DNA of 64,000 nucleotides from Levilactobacillus namurensis (GTDB lineage Bacteria; Bacillota; Bacilli; Lactobacillales; Lactobacillaceae). Made by a program: the position numbers and the translations under genes. Below are positions 50,935 through 59,955 of this stretch, piece by piece. Location of the stretch: positions 620,001-684,000 of the forward strand of contig NZ_CP134159.1 in the NCBI RefSeq assembly GCF_032197885.1. The letters are read 5' to 3'. How positions within the stretch are numbered: position 1 is the stretch's first letter; every line of letters starts with the position of its first letter. The notes beneath the pieces were generated by a model that had not been told where the DNA came from, did no database searches, and worked only from the letters and a program-made list of their open reading frames with translations.

Positions 50935-51784
50935 ACCTGAGTTAACTCTGCCTGATTATCGGGTGGAATATCTACCAACAATCATCTCAATTCAAAACTA
51001 CGAACAACTGCAACAAACCGTCAATGACTATGCTAATAAATTCAACAACATGGTCGTGACCGACGCCACGGAAAAGGATGCCAAGAATATTCGGGCAGAA
51101 CTTCGCAAGGTGTCTGCCGCGTTGGACGATCGCCGGAAGGAAATCAAAAAAGATTTTAACCGACCTTATGATGATTTTGCCGAAAAAGTCAATATTCTAC
51201 GGTCGAACCTAGATCAGGCCATTATCCCTATCGACAGAGGGTTAAAGGAATTGGAAGAACAGCAACGACAAGAACGGTTGGTTGGAGTCCAAAATTTAAT
51301 TGATGAAATGGCTCCGAACTACGGCGTTGAATCAACGGAGATTAAAGTTGATCCTACTTGGCTGAACAAGACCATCAGTAAGAAAAAGATAGTTGATGGG
51401 ATTGCTGGGACCATGGTTTCCATTAAGAAAGCCAAGGATAAGTTAGCGACTGATATTTTAACTATCACCAAATATGCTGAGGTTCAAAAAGTAGACCCAT
51501 CTGGTTGGGTGGACCAACTCAAGCAAGGACAGGATGTCGATTACCTGATGGCCGCCATTGACGCACAGGTCAAGCGCAAGGCCGAGAAACAACGACAATT
51601 AGAAGCCGAAGCGGCTGAAGAACAGACCCATCAAGAGACTCGCGGGGATGCCATCGTGGATACCAACACCGGGGAAGTAGTCTCACACCAAGTCACTCTG
51701 ATGATCACGGCGACAATTCCCCAGATGGAGATGCTCAAGAGCTTCATGGACGCCAACCGCATTGGATACGAAAGGGTGAAGTGA
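50924..51784 (+). CDS. DUF1351 phage protein
   Basis: 286 residues with long charged coiled-coil segments (DDRRKEIKKDFNRPYDDFAEK, about 69-89). The C-terminal end TLMITATIPQMEMLKSFMDAN is typical of DUF1351. These proteins sit beside Sak/Sak4-type recombinases in lactobacillus phages and probably help DNA recombination. The exact role is unknown. Confidence 0.85.
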   Translation: MTTKPELTLPDYRVEYLPTIISIQNYEQLQQTVNDYANKFNNMVVTDATEKDAKNIRAELRKVSAALDDRRKEIKKDFNRPYDDFAEKVNILRSNLDQAIIPIDRGLKELEEQQRQERLVGVQNLIDEMAPNYGVESTEIKVDPTWLNKTISKKKIVDGIAGTMVSIKKAKDKLATDILTITKYAEVQKVDPSGWVDQLKQGQDVDYLMAAIDAQVKRKAEKQRQLEAEAAEEQTHQETRGDAIVDTNTGEVVSHQVTLMITATIPQMEMLKSFMDANRIGYERVK

Positions 51785-51785
51785 T

Positions 51786-52556
51786 ATGGAGATTCAACAC
51801 GCATCAGACCTCAAGCGGGCCCAGGACTTCAGCGCCCTGATTTACGCCCAGCCGGGAACCGGGAAGACGTCGACCCTGCGCTTCCTGCCCGGGAAGACGC
51901 TGGTCATCGACATTGACCGTACAACCAACGTTTTAGCGGGAGCCCCAAACATCGACATTGTGAAGCTAGACACCAAGCGTCCACTGGAGGGAGCCCGTCA
52001 GCTACTGGCGGAAATTGCCAAGAGCTACCGAGGAGCCTACGACAATATTGCCGTTGACAACCTCAGCGAGTTTGAGCACGCGTGGTTAGGTGAGAAGGCC
52101 AACGCGTCGAAGACCAAGCAGGGGGCGGACATGGGAGTTCCTCAGATGAACGACTACAATCAGTACGGTTTTTACCTCCCAGACATGATTCGGTATATTA
52201 ACTCATGGCCGGACATCAACAAAGTCTACACGGCCTGGGAGACCACCCGTCAAATCGAATCACCGAGTGGTCAGACCTTCAACCAATTCATGCCCGATAT
52301 TCGGGAAAAGGTTCTCACCAACGTGATGGGGCTAATGAACCTGGTCGGACGGATGGTGGTTTCCAGCAAGACCGGTCAGCGAGGGTTTATTCTGCATCCG
52401 TCCAACGCGGTGTATGCAAAGAACCAACTGGACGAACGTAAATTTGCCCTTCCGCAGGACCTTTTTACAAAGATTGGTGGTGATGGGGATGTACCAACTG
52501 CACCCGTACCAGGCAAAGCTGGTGAGCCAGGCCCGGGCGGCCCTAGCAAGGGGTAA
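51786..52556 (+). CDS. Sak4-like RecA-fold ATPase (phage recombination)
   Basis: 256 residues. Walker A is AQPGTGKTST (about 21-30), LVIDIDRTT is the second strand, and DNIAVDNLSEFEH is Walker B-like. It fits the phage AAA_24/Sak4 group, which promotes single-strand annealing with a cognate SSB. The DUF669 protein downstream is a likely partner. Its 3' end overlaps the helicase gene by 68 bp in another frame. The C-terminal tail is Pro/Gly-rich. Confidence 0.85.
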   Translation: MEIQHASDLKRAQDFSALIYAQPGTGKTSTLRFLPGKTLVIDIDRTTNVLAGAPNIDIVKLDTKRPLEGARQLLAEIAKSYRGAYDNIAVDNLSEFEHAWLGEKANASKTKQGADMGVPQMNDYNQYGFYLPDMIRYINSWPDINKVYTAWETTRQIESPSGQTFNQFMPDIREKVLTNVMGLMNLVGRMVVSSKTGQRGFILHPSNAVYAKNQLDERKFALPQDLFTKIGGDGDVPTAPVPGKAGEPGPGGPSKG

Positions 52557-53847
52557 AAAAGCGGTTCTCCTGCAAAGTCCGGCTGGATCCGGTAAATCGG
52601 TCATGATTGCGGAAATCGCGCGTTTAGCGGTCGCTAAGGGCGGTCAGGTGATGTTTACGGTTCATCGCAAGGAATTGGTGAACCAGATTCGGCAGTCCTT
52701 TCGCGAAAACGATGTGGACTTGTCCCAGTGCACCATCTTGACCGTGGGAAAAATTGCTCACCGACTGAGTGTTCTACCGCGGCCGACCCTGATCATCACC
52801 GACGAGACCCATCACAGCCTGGCACGGACTTACCAGAAAATCTACGACTACTATGCCGGCATCCCCCGACTAGGCTTCACGGCTACCCCATGGCGGCTCA
52901 ACGGAAAAGGACTGCATGACGTGTACGATGCCTTGATTATTGGTCCAAAAATTGACTGGCTGATTGAGCATCACTATCTGGCACCTTATGAGTACTACTC
53001 GGTGAAGCTGGTCGACGAAGATAAACTTAAACGGTCTAGCACCGGGGACTACACTAGCAAGTCAATCGATGAGGCTGTGGGCCGGACCATCTTTGGGGAT
53101 GTTGTGAGGACCTATCAGGAGAAGACGTCAGGCCAGCAGGCGATTGTCTATGCTCACTCAGTCGAGTTCTCCAAGGAAGTCGCCCAAGCTTTTCGAGCTA
53201 GCGGCATTCAAGCGGCTCACGCCGATGCCAAGACACCCTCCAAGGAGCGTGAACGGATCATGACCAGCTTCAAGGACGGGTCACTCAAGGTGCTGTGCAA
53301 CGTCGATTTAATCAGCGAAGGCTTCAACGTCCCGGATTGCTCGGTGGTCATCATGCTGCGGCCGACGGAGTCGCTGGTACTCTTCATCCAGCAATCGATG
53401 CGTTCGATGCGGTACCGGCCAGACAAAGTGGCGACCATCATCGATCACGTCGGGAACTACTTGCGCTTCGGTCTACCAGACGACGATCACCAGTGGTCAC
53501 TGGCAGACCGTAAGAAGCGCAAGGGCAAGAAGGCCAATGACGCGCCACCCATTCGGACATGCGAGTTCTGCTTCGCGGTCATTCCAGCAGCATCGACGAT
53601 TTGCCCCGTGTGTGGGCGAAAAATCGAAAAATCTGCTTCAGAGATGGAAACTGACAGCTCAGTCGAGTTGGAACGAATCCATGGTCACCTGGACATGAAG
53701 GCCGATTACAATTCAGTCCGCTATGCGCGGATGAAGCCTAGTGAGGCCGAGACGATGGAGGACCTGTACGGCATCGCGAAAGCACGCCACTACAAACCGG
53801 GATGGGCTTACTTCCAAGCCCGCTCACTTGGCTTGCTCAATAAATAA
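52489..53847 (+). CDS. DEAD/DEAH-box phage helicase with zinc-finger tail
   Basis: 452 residues from ATG 52489 (or 454 from ATG 52483). Helicase motifs in order: Q-like LHPYQ, Walker A SPAGSGKS (30-37), DETHH, TATPW, then the second RecA domain with NVDLISEGFNVP and QQSMRSMRY. A CEFC...CPVC zinc ribbon follows. It is a superfamily-2 helicase for phage replication. The start lies inside the Sak4 gene. Confidence 0.88.
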   Translation: MYQLHPYQAKLVSQARAALARGKKAVLLQSPAGSGKSVMIAEIARLAVAKGGQVMFTVHRKELVNQIRQSFRENDVDLSQCTILTVGKIAHRLSVLPRPTLIITDETHHSLARTYQKIYDYYAGIPRLGFTATPWRLNGKGLHDVYDALIIGPKIDWLIEHHYLAPYEYYSVKLVDEDKLKRSSTGDYTSKSIDEAVGRTIFGDVVRTYQEKTSGQQAIVYAHSVEFSKEVAQAFRASGIQAAHADAKTPSKERERIMTSFKDGSLKVLCNVDLISEGFNVPDCSVVIMLRPTESLVLFIQQSMRSMRYRPDKVATIIDHVGNYLRFGLPDDDHQWSLADRKKRKGKKANDAPPIRTCEFCFAVIPAASTICPVCGRKIEKSASEMETDSSVELERIHGHLDMKADYNSVRYARMKPSEAETMEDLYGIAKARHYKPGWAYFQARSLGLLNK

Positions 53848-53865
53848 ATTTAGGAGGAACACATC

Positions 53866-54462
53866 ATGGCGAATGACTTTATGAACACAAACTACGCCAA
53901 CAATACTAGCAGCAGCTACGATCCGCTACCGACCGGGACCTATGAGATGATCATCAACAAGGCCCAGGAGTCAGCGACCAAGAATGGGGCCGAGACTCTG
54001 CAGATTGACCTGCTGGTCCGCAATGACTTAGACAAGGTCCCAGGCCTTGCCAACACTAACGGCAAGTACCACAACCGCCACGTCTTTATGGACAATTGGA
54101 AGCGTAAGGCGACGAACCAATACGACTTAGACGGCTTCAAGTACATCCTCCAGGCCGCAGGAGTACCTGAAAATACGGCTATTCCAACGGTGGAAGACTT
54201 CATGAAAGCTATCACCGGGACGCCGGTCAAGGTGTACGTGAAGGCTGAGCAGGATACCTACAAGGGCGAGACTAGACTGGTCAACCGGGTGGCACCTTGG
54301 AACTTTGAAGTCAGCGATTACCCGCAGATTCAGCACGTTTACAAGAATAAGCGACCAGCTACTAAGCCAGCGCCACAGGCACAGCCAGCAACGAATACCG
54401 ATGACCCGTTTGCAAATACGGGTACACCCGTAAACATTTCTGACGACGATTTGCCATTCTAA
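53866..54462 (+). CDS. DUF669 SSB-like phage protein
   Basis: 198 residues. The OB-like N-terminal part (LPTGTYEMIINKAQE, RHVFMDNW) is DUF669. A Pro/Gln linker and the acidic tip DDDLPF at the C-terminus mimic bacterial SSB tails that recruit partners. GGAGG precedes the ATG. It is likely the ssDNA-binding partner of the Sak4-like ATPase. Confidence 0.87.
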   Translation: MANDFMNTNYANNTSSSYDPLPTGTYEMIINKAQESATKNGAETLQIDLLVRNDLDKVPGLANTNGKYHNRHVFMDNWKRKATNQYDLDGFKYILQAAGVPENTAIPTVEDFMKAITGTPVKVYVKAEQDTYKGETRLVNRVAPWNFEVSDYPQIQHVYKNKRPATKPAPQAQPATNTDDPFANTGTPVNISDDDLPF

Positions 54463-54474
54463 GGAGGCCCGCTG

Positions 54475-56805
54475 ATGTATGAACGAATTCCCCAAGAACT
54501 CAAGTCCCTAAAGCAATGGGGGCTTTTCAAACTAATCTGGAAGCCCGAACGTAACAAGTACACCAAGATTCCTATTGATCCTTACACCGATCACGATGGG
54601 CGGTCGAACGACCCCAAGACGTGGGCAGATTTCGATACCGCGTTACAGGCGATGGAAGACCTGGGGATGGACGGTCTGGGGTTCTACTTTATCCCTCCTT
54701 ATGTGGGAATCGACGTGGACCACGTTGGGGCCGACTTGGATCGTTGGAAGCGGGGCGACACCGATGACAACGAGGTTCAGCGATTCTTGACCATCACGAA
54801 GTCCTATGCCGAAACGAGTGTTTCCGGGACCGGCCTCCACATCATTGTGAAAGGGAGGATTCCGGGCGACCGGCGCCGGAAAGGATCAGTTGAAATGTAC
54901 ACGACCGGTAGGTTCTTCGCAATGACCGGTGAGCTGATTGGCCCCTATTCGGAAGTTAACGAGCCGGACCCGAAATTGATGCAACTCCTGTATGACCGCT
55001 ACCTGAAGACCGACAACGTGGTGAAGCTCCCAAAGGACCAATTGCCACAGTTGAATGACCTCAGTGAGAGTGAAATCATCACCCGGGCCGAAAGTTCTCG
55101 GACGGGGCAACGGTTCAAGTTGTTCATGAATGGGGGATGGGAGCAGTTTTATACCAGTCAGTCGGAAGCTGACCTAGCGTTTGCCAACGATTTAGCGTTC
55201 TGGACCGGTCGGGACTTCACCAAGATGGACAGTATCTTTCGACAGTCGAGTTTGATGCGGCCCAAGTGGGATGAACGTCACGGAAAAACGAACTACGGGG
55301 TGGCGACGCTTAATAAGGCCATCAACGAGACCCACGATGTGTTTACCCAACGAAAGGCTCCGTTGAAATATCGGTTTGAGTTTGCCGAGAAGAATCAGCC
55401 TAAGAAAAAAGAGGTCCCGCCCCGTAGCTGGGACGACACTGGAAACGCTGACCGCTTTATGGATCATTACGGGGAGTTGCTGAAATATTCGTTTATCGAT
55501 AAGAGCTGGATGGTTTACAACGGCAGCTACTGGGAGACCGACGAAACTGGTCAAGTCCACAGTTTGGCCGACCGCGTAATTAACGACATGAAACACGAAA
55601 AGTTAGTGGTCCCACCGGATAGTGACTTGACCGAAGAAAAGGCGATGAAGGCTTTCCAAAAGCACATTAAGCATTCGCGCTCAAACTCTGGGAAGAAGGC
55701 CCTGATTGATGAAATAAAGCATCGAGTACCGGTGCTCCATGGCGAATTCGACAGTGACAAAACGTTACTCAACGTAGCGAATGGTTACGTTGACCTGACC
55801 AGTGGGCTCCTCCACGAACACGACATCAAGAAGATGTTCTCACGACAAACACGGGTGGAATACACAGATACCATCGATGCACCGGAGTGGCAGCAGTTCC
55901 TGGACCAGATTTTTAACGGCGATCAAGAGCTGATTGAGTACGTGCAAAAGGCAGTGGGGTATTCCCTGACTGGCTCCACGAAAGAGCAAGTGATGTTCAT
56001 TCTGTACGGGAACGGCCGGAACGGTAAATCCATCTTCATTGACACAATTGCCGATGCTTTGGGTAACTACGCCCGGTCGATGCAGGCCGATTCCATCATG
56101 GTCAAGCAAAACAAGTCCGCCGCTAATTCTGATATTGCCCGACTAGAGGGGGCACGGTTGGTCACTTCAAGCGAGCCGAACGACGGCCTCCGACTAGATG
56201 AAGGCCTGGTGAAGCAACTGACCGGTGGGGACACCGTAACGGCGCGGTACCTGTATGGAAAAGAATTTGAGTTTAAACCAGAATTTAAGCTGTGGCTGGC
56301 GACCAACCACAAGCCAATCATTCGGGGGACCGATGATGGTATCTGGCGGCGGCTCATGCTAGTGCCGTTTGCTGTGAAGATTCCGGATAACCGGGTGGAT
56401 AAGGATCTAAAGTACAAACTCCAACGTGAAGAGGTCGGCATCTTAAATTGGGCAGTTGAGGGCGCACTGAAATGGCAACGAGAGGGCCTGAAAGCACCAG
56501 AGAGTGTGCAGCAGGCTAGCCGCGACTACCGTAACGAGATGGACGTGACTTCCGAGTTTTTGGAAGAGTGCTGTACGTTAGGTGAGCATGAGACCGTCCG
56601 GGCGGCCGAGCTGTATCGCCGGTATAAGAATTGGGCGAGTGATAACTCTCAATACCTGATGAACTCAACGAAGTTCGGTAAAGAAATGATGAAGAAGTTT
56701 GAGCGTAAACGTGACAATCAGGGGAATTACTATCTTGGTGTAAGCATGAATGAAATACATCAGCCTTTTGAAATCATTACACGGCACCCAAAGAAAGAAG
56801 TGTAG
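54475..56805 (+). CDS. Phage primase-helicase (D5/P4 type)
   Basis: 776 residues. The N-terminal region (GLGFYFIPPYVGIDVDHVGA, SVSGTGLHIIVKG) resembles the primase-polymerase-like domain. The C-terminal superfamily-3 helicase contains Walker A YGNGRNGKS (about 510-518), LVTSSEPNDG and WLATNHKPIIRG. D5_N lies between. It unwinds and primes at the phage origin. The candidate iteron origin begins at its stop codon, a frequent arrangement. Confidence 0.92.
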   Translation: MYERIPQELKSLKQWGLFKLIWKPERNKYTKIPIDPYTDHDGRSNDPKTWADFDTALQAMEDLGMDGLGFYFIPPYVGIDVDHVGADLDRWKRGDTDDNEVQRFLTITKSYAETSVSGTGLHIIVKGRIPGDRRRKGSVEMYTTGRFFAMTGELIGPYSEVNEPDPKLMQLLYDRYLKTDNVVKLPKDQLPQLNDLSESEIITRAESSRTGQRFKLFMNGGWEQFYTSQSEADLAFANDLAFWTGRDFTKMDSIFRQSSLMRPKWDERHGKTNYGVATLNKAINETHDVFTQRKAPLKYRFEFAEKNQPKKKEVPPRSWDDTGNADRFMDHYGELLKYSFIDKSWMVYNGSYWETDETGQVHSLADRVINDMKHEKLVVPPDSDLTEEKAMKAFQKHIKHSRSNSGKKALIDEIKHRVPVLHGEFDSDKTLLNVANGYVDLTSGLLHEHDIKKMFSRQTRVEYTDTIDAPEWQQFLDQIFNGDQELIEYVQKAVGYSLTGSTKEQVMFILYGNGRNGKSIFIDTIADALGNYARSMQADSIMVKQNKSAANSDIARLEGARLVTSSEPNDGLRLDEGLVKQLTGGDTVTARYLYGKEFEFKPEFKLWLATNHKPIIRGTDDGIWRRLMLVPFAVKIPDNRVDKDLKYKLQREEVGILNWAVEGALKWQREGLKAPESVQQASRDYRNEMDVTSEFLEECCTLGEHETVRAAELYRRYKNWASDNSQYLMNSTKFGKEMMKKFERKRDNQGNYYLGVSMNEIHQPFEIITRHPKKEV

Positions 56806-57034
56806 GGTTGTGCATACTTGTGTAGGGTAGTGTAGGCACATTAATCCCTTGGCACTAAAGGTTTGTGCATAGTTATGTATAGTTTTCTTGATATTAACGT
56901 ATTAAGAAAATAAAAAAATAATATATAGAAAAGGGTGGTTTGTGACTACACTGCCTACACACCGTTACTAATCACTGATACAACGCGATTTGTTGGACGT
57001 GTAGGCCTAAATTTAACCATACACAGGCCTACAC
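56800..57034. other. Candidate phage replication origin (GTGTAGGC iterons plus AT-rich stretch)
   Basis: GTGTAGGG/C occurs at 56800-56807, 56820-56827, 56830-56837 and 56999-57006. Its complement GCCTACAC is at 56953-56960 and 57027-57034. The copies flank a block of about 55 bp with little G or C (56881-56935). The array lies between the primase-helicase and a nuclease gene. It fits initiator-binding sites around a DNA-unwinding element. Confidence 0.65.
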
Positions 57035-57051
57035 AGAATGGAGGCTACATT

Positions 57052-57366
57052 ATCGAAAGTGAGCATAAGATTCAGACGGACATCATGCTGGCCCTATCGA
57101 AGAATGGTTTCACCGTTTTTCGGAGTAATGCCGGTAAGATTCGGACCGAGAACGGACAAATGATCATGCTGTTTCCACGAGGTTTCCCCGATCTTTGTGG
57201 GTTCCGGCATTCAGACGGACGATTCTTCTGCTTAGAAATTAAAAATGAGAAGGGGCGGTTGCGGCCTGATCAGAAGTTGTTTGCACAATTTATTAAATCT
57301 TTTCCAGTGTTGTACGGAGTGGCTCGTTCTGTGGATGATGCGCTGGGAATCGTTGGAGGTGATTGA
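57052..57366 (+). CDS. VRR-NUC phage nuclease
   Basis: The core (HKIQTDIMLALSKNGFTVFR, GFPDLCGF, FFCLEIKNEKGRLRPDQ) is a VRR-NUC domain with the PD-(D/E)xK pattern D...ExK. These nucleases act on branched DNA and are often paired with phage helicases. GGAGG (57040-57044) is followed after 7 nt by ATC 57052, where the family normally begins. No ATG, GTG or TTG is in frame there. The alternative GTG 56935 would add 39 residues translated from origin repeats, which I consider unlikely. Confidence 0.8.
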   Translation: MESEHKIQTDIMLALSKNGFTVFRSNAGKIRTENGQMIMLFPRGFPDLCGFRHSDGRFFCLEIKNEKGRLRPDQKLFAQFIKSFPVLYGVARSVDDALGIVGGD

Positions 57367-57369
57367 ATA

Positions 57370-57744
57370 GTGAAAGCTTGGATATGCTCAGCTTACGATC
57401 CCCTTGAAGGCGAATTAGCAATGGTTGCCTGGGGCGAAACGGCCGGCAAAGCCAAATCATCTGTTGTTGGAGATGAACGTCTAGGTGAAGCTGAGTTCTT
57501 AGAGATTAAGTGCAGGCGCGCCGCCTGGGCTGACGATATGTCCGAAATGCCGTGGGAGAAATTTGAGATTGAGAAGTTGCGACACGGCTGGAGCTGGTAT
57601 TTACCCGATGGTCGGCTAGTGGATAGCAAAACGGTGCCGTTAATCGAGAAGTTTGGTGGGACAGTTTCCGAATTCTACAAAGCTTACGTAAAACACACGG
57701 CGCCACTAGGATACAGTGAGGACGGATTCTATGAGGAGAAATGA
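57370..57744 (+). CDS. 124-residue phage protein, unknown
   Basis: The GTG start follows GGAGGTGA. The protein has many Trp and acidic residues (MKAWICSAYDPLEGELAM..., HGWSWYLPDG). No family recognised. It lies in the late-early phage module. Confidence 0.65.
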   Translation: MKAWICSAYDPLEGELAMVAWGETAGKAKSSVVGDERLGEAEFLEIKCRRAAWADDMSEMPWEKFEIEKLRHGWSWYLPDGRLVDSKTVPLIEKFGGTVSEFYKAYVKHTAPLGYSEDGFYEEK

Positions 57745-57745
57745 C

Positions 57746-57835
57746 ATGTCGGACAAAAATAGACTGATTGCCTTAGCCATTATCTGCTTCACGATTATTT
57801 CGGTAGCGATGATTGTGACGGGTTATCAGGGGTGA
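57746..57835 (+). CDS. 29-residue single-pass membrane peptide
   Basis: GAGGAG precedes ATG 57746. Almost the whole peptide is a membrane segment (LIALAIICFTIISVAMIVTG). Small membrane peptides of this kind are common in this phage region. Function unknown. Confidence 0.5.
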   Translation: MSDKNRLIALAIICFTIISVAMIVTGYQG

Positions 57836-57847
57836 GGAGGTGTGACC

Positions 57848-58177
57848 ATGAACCGAGCGCCGAATTATTTACTAATTCTACATGAGATTGAAGCTAAGTA
57901 CGGGAGCATCTCAAAGGCACCTGAATCCGATGTAAACCGGGTTCAGAAAGCAGCAGGCGTTGTTTATGAGCCCAACAAGAAACCACTGTACGAACGTGGT
58001 AGGCACTGGCAAGCGTTTTTTGAAGGGCTAGACACAACGGAACTAACGTCGTATGAGATTCTTATGGCTGCCAGAAAGGATGAGAACCTATCGAAGAATC
58101 ATCATATTTCAATTGGCACGGTTTACCATGTGATGAAGAAATACGGAATCAAGTACAGAAAAATGAGTGAGGTGTAA
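57848..58177 (+). CDS. 109-residue phage protein, HTH-like end, unknown
   Basis: ATG 57848 is 7 nt after GAGGAGG. GTG 57842 is too close. The end KNHHISIGTVYHVMKKYGIKY could be a DNA-binding helix pair. No family recognised. Confidence 0.6.
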   Translation: MNRAPNYLLILHEIEAKYGSISKAPESDVNRVQKAAGVVYEPNKKPLYERGRHWQAFFEGLDTTELTSYEILMAARKDENLSKNHHISIGTVYHVMKKYGIKYRKMSEV

Positions 58178-58179
58178 AA

Positions 58180-58665
58180 ATGGACAAGCACTATCATGTA
58201 GCGACACATGAGGATATGGACGCGTTGATGCGTTATTTTGATGAACGCGGCTATGTGTGGGGGAGTGGTGAATCCCCCAGTAGTCGGTACCATTACAATT
58301 ATGACATCGTTTGTGCGGATGATAGCGACCACACCTTAACGTGGATGCGTCATGACAATTTCGTAGAGTATCACCAAGATGAAACTTTAATCGAAACGTG
58401 CGCCCATGGCAATGGGATTGCTTTTGACGGTGTTTATTGCGCAATCAAAGATGACCACCCGTCCGCTATTCGTCCCGATTACTACAAACACGAAGGCCGT
58501 GACCTATTCGACCATTTCAGCGAGATGTTTACGACTCAGGAATTTCGCGGGTTCATGGTGGGCAATGTCATTAAGTACGTTATCCGGTACCACTCGAAGA
58601 ATGGAGTGGAGGATTTACGGAAGGCTAGAACTTATCTGGATCGGTTAATTCAAAGTGAGGAGTGA
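58180..58665 (+). CDS. DUF3310 phage protein
   Basis: 161 residues. The C-terminal 70 (RPDYYKHEGRDLFDHFSEMF, VGNVIKYVIRYHSKNGVEDL) are DUF3310, a nucleotide-binding-like phage domain. The N-terminal half is a separate small domain with HNYDIV-type strands. The fusion is not usual for the family's short form. Its role in phage metabolism is unknown. Confidence 0.82.
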   Translation: MDKHYHVATHEDMDALMRYFDERGYVWGSGESPSSRYHYNYDIVCADDSDHTLTWMRHDNFVEYHQDETLIETCAHGNGIAFDGVYCAIKDDHPSAIRPDYYKHEGRDLFDHFSEMFTTQEFRGFMVGNVIKYVIRYHSKNGVEDLRKARTYLDRLIQSEE

Positions 58666-58672
58666 GTAAGGA

Positions 58673-58885
58673 ATGACGGAAGACCAAATTAAATTCAGAA
58701 AATTTCTGATTACTGTTTACCAGGATCAACGAAACGACATGATTCGCACTATTGTTTGGTTAGCTAATCACTTTCCGCATTTGCCACGTGAGGTGCACGC
58801 CGCTTATCTCCGATTATCATCTCCGGAGCGTAATGCCGTTATCCAAGAGGTCTGCATGATGGGAGATGTAGCCAATGGCGATTGA
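58673..58885 (+). CDS. 70-residue phage protein, unknown
   Basis: Helical protein (MTEDQIKFRKFLITVYQDQ...). Its end overlaps the next gene by 11 bp. No family recognised. Confidence 0.6.
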   Translation: MTEDQIKFRKFLITVYQDQRNDMIRTIVWLANHFPHLPREVHAAYLRLSSPERNAVIQEVCMMGDVANGD

Positions 58886-59402
58886 GCTGTCGGACAGTAC
58901 CATCGATAAGTTGGTAGCCGGACTTATCAGCAGTGGACGCGACTTTGCTAAAAGTGAGAGTGAGCAACAGCTCCGCAACACGAAATCGCTACTCAAACAC
59001 TACAAACTGCTGGAGAACCATATTCGAATTGATATGCCGACCATAGACGAGGACGTGCCACTGTCGAAGTACGAAATTAGTCTGTACTCTCTGCTGGGAT
59101 ACAGAGAGCGGTCTAAAGAGATGATGCAGTTTGTAGATCGTATCTTAGAGCGGTATCGTGATATCTGCACGGCTGGAACTTTCGAGGATGGTCGCCGATA
59201 CGATGTAATTAAAAAGTTGTACCTTATTGACGGTACTTTGACACGATTGCAGTTGGCCGATTACTACAAGGTCGATGAAAAGACCATTCGGCGTGATGAG
59301 ATGAAGGCCATTAACGACCTGTCAATCATGATTTTCGGCATAGATGCGCTGGACGACATGTCCAAAACGCGCCGAACAGCCGTCCACAAAAGCCCGAAGT
59401 AA
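58875..59402 (+). CDS. ArpU/RinA-like late transcription regulator
   Basis: 175 residues. A helical N-terminus is followed by a sigma-region-4-like HTH (TRLQLADYYKVDEKTIRRDEM, about 134-154). Its place directly before the terminase genes is that of ArpU/RinA regulators, which activate packaging and structural genes. The family assignment is by motif and position. Confidence 0.72.
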   Translation: MAIELSDSTIDKLVAGLISSGRDFAKSESEQQLRNTKSLLKHYKLLENHIRIDMPTIDEDVPLSKYEISLYSLLGYRERSKEMMQFVDRILERYRDICTAGTFEDGRRYDVIKKLYLIDGTLTRLQLADYYKVDEKTIRRDEMKAINDLSIMIFGIDALDDMSKTRRTAVHKSPK

Positions 59403-59462
59403 AGGATTACTATGATAGTATGAAAAATATTTAGAGCGGTCCGGTCAGCCGCCCTCCAGACG

Positions 59463-59487
59463 CCCCTAGCAGTGATGCTGGGGTTTT
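59463..59487 (+). terminator. Terminator between late regulator and terS
   Basis: CCCC-T-AGCA (59463-59471) pairs with TGCTGGGG (59476-59483), one T bulged, followed by T4. Confidence 0.6.
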
Positions 59488-59523
59488 GTTTTGGGTAAAA
59501 GTAAGGAAAAGGAGGTCTGCGTC

Positions 59524-59955
59524 ATGCAGAAGAAGCTAACGCTCAAGCAGGAACGTTTCGTACAAGCGTACATTGAAAGCGGCAATGCAACGCAGGCCGC
59601 CACAGATGCCGGGTACAGTAAGAAGACAGCTTCTACAATCGGTGCTGAAAACTTAAAGAAACCCCAGGTTTTGAAAGCACTTGAAAAAGAAACCGAAAAA
59701 ATCAAGACGGAGCGGATTGACTCCCAGCAGGAGATCATGGAGTTTCTGACGGATGTCCGGCGTGGCAAGGTCATGGAGACAATTGTCACGCCAAGTGGGC
59801 ACAAGGTGCGGGTGCCATCTAAGGTGGCCGACCGTATCCGAGCGGCCGAGTTGATGGGTAAGCGGTACGCGATGTGGACGGAGCGCCATGAGCTTTCAGG
59901 CATCACGCCACAAATTAATTTCAACATTCCTAAGGGGGACGACAATAATGGTTAA
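59524..59955 (+). CDS. Terminase small subunit
   Basis: 143 residues of the Terminase_2 family. KLTLKQERFVQAYIESGNATQAATDAGYSKKTA contains the HTH that binds the packaging site. ATG 59524 follows AGGAGG. The longer frame is leader. It overlaps the large subunit gene by 8 bp. Confidence 0.92.
   Translation: MQKKLTLKQERFVQAYIESGNATQAATDAGYSKKTASTIGAENLKKPQVLKALEKETEKIKTERIDSQQEIMEFLTDVRRGKVMETIVTPSGHKVRVPSKVADRIRAAELMGKRYAMWTERHELSGITPQINFNIPKGDDNNG

Noticed and set aside
56935..57051. N-terminal extension of the VRR-NUC protein from GTG 56935
   Set aside because: The extra residues are translated from origin-like repeats, the ribosome site is poor, and the family starts near residue 40 of this frame.
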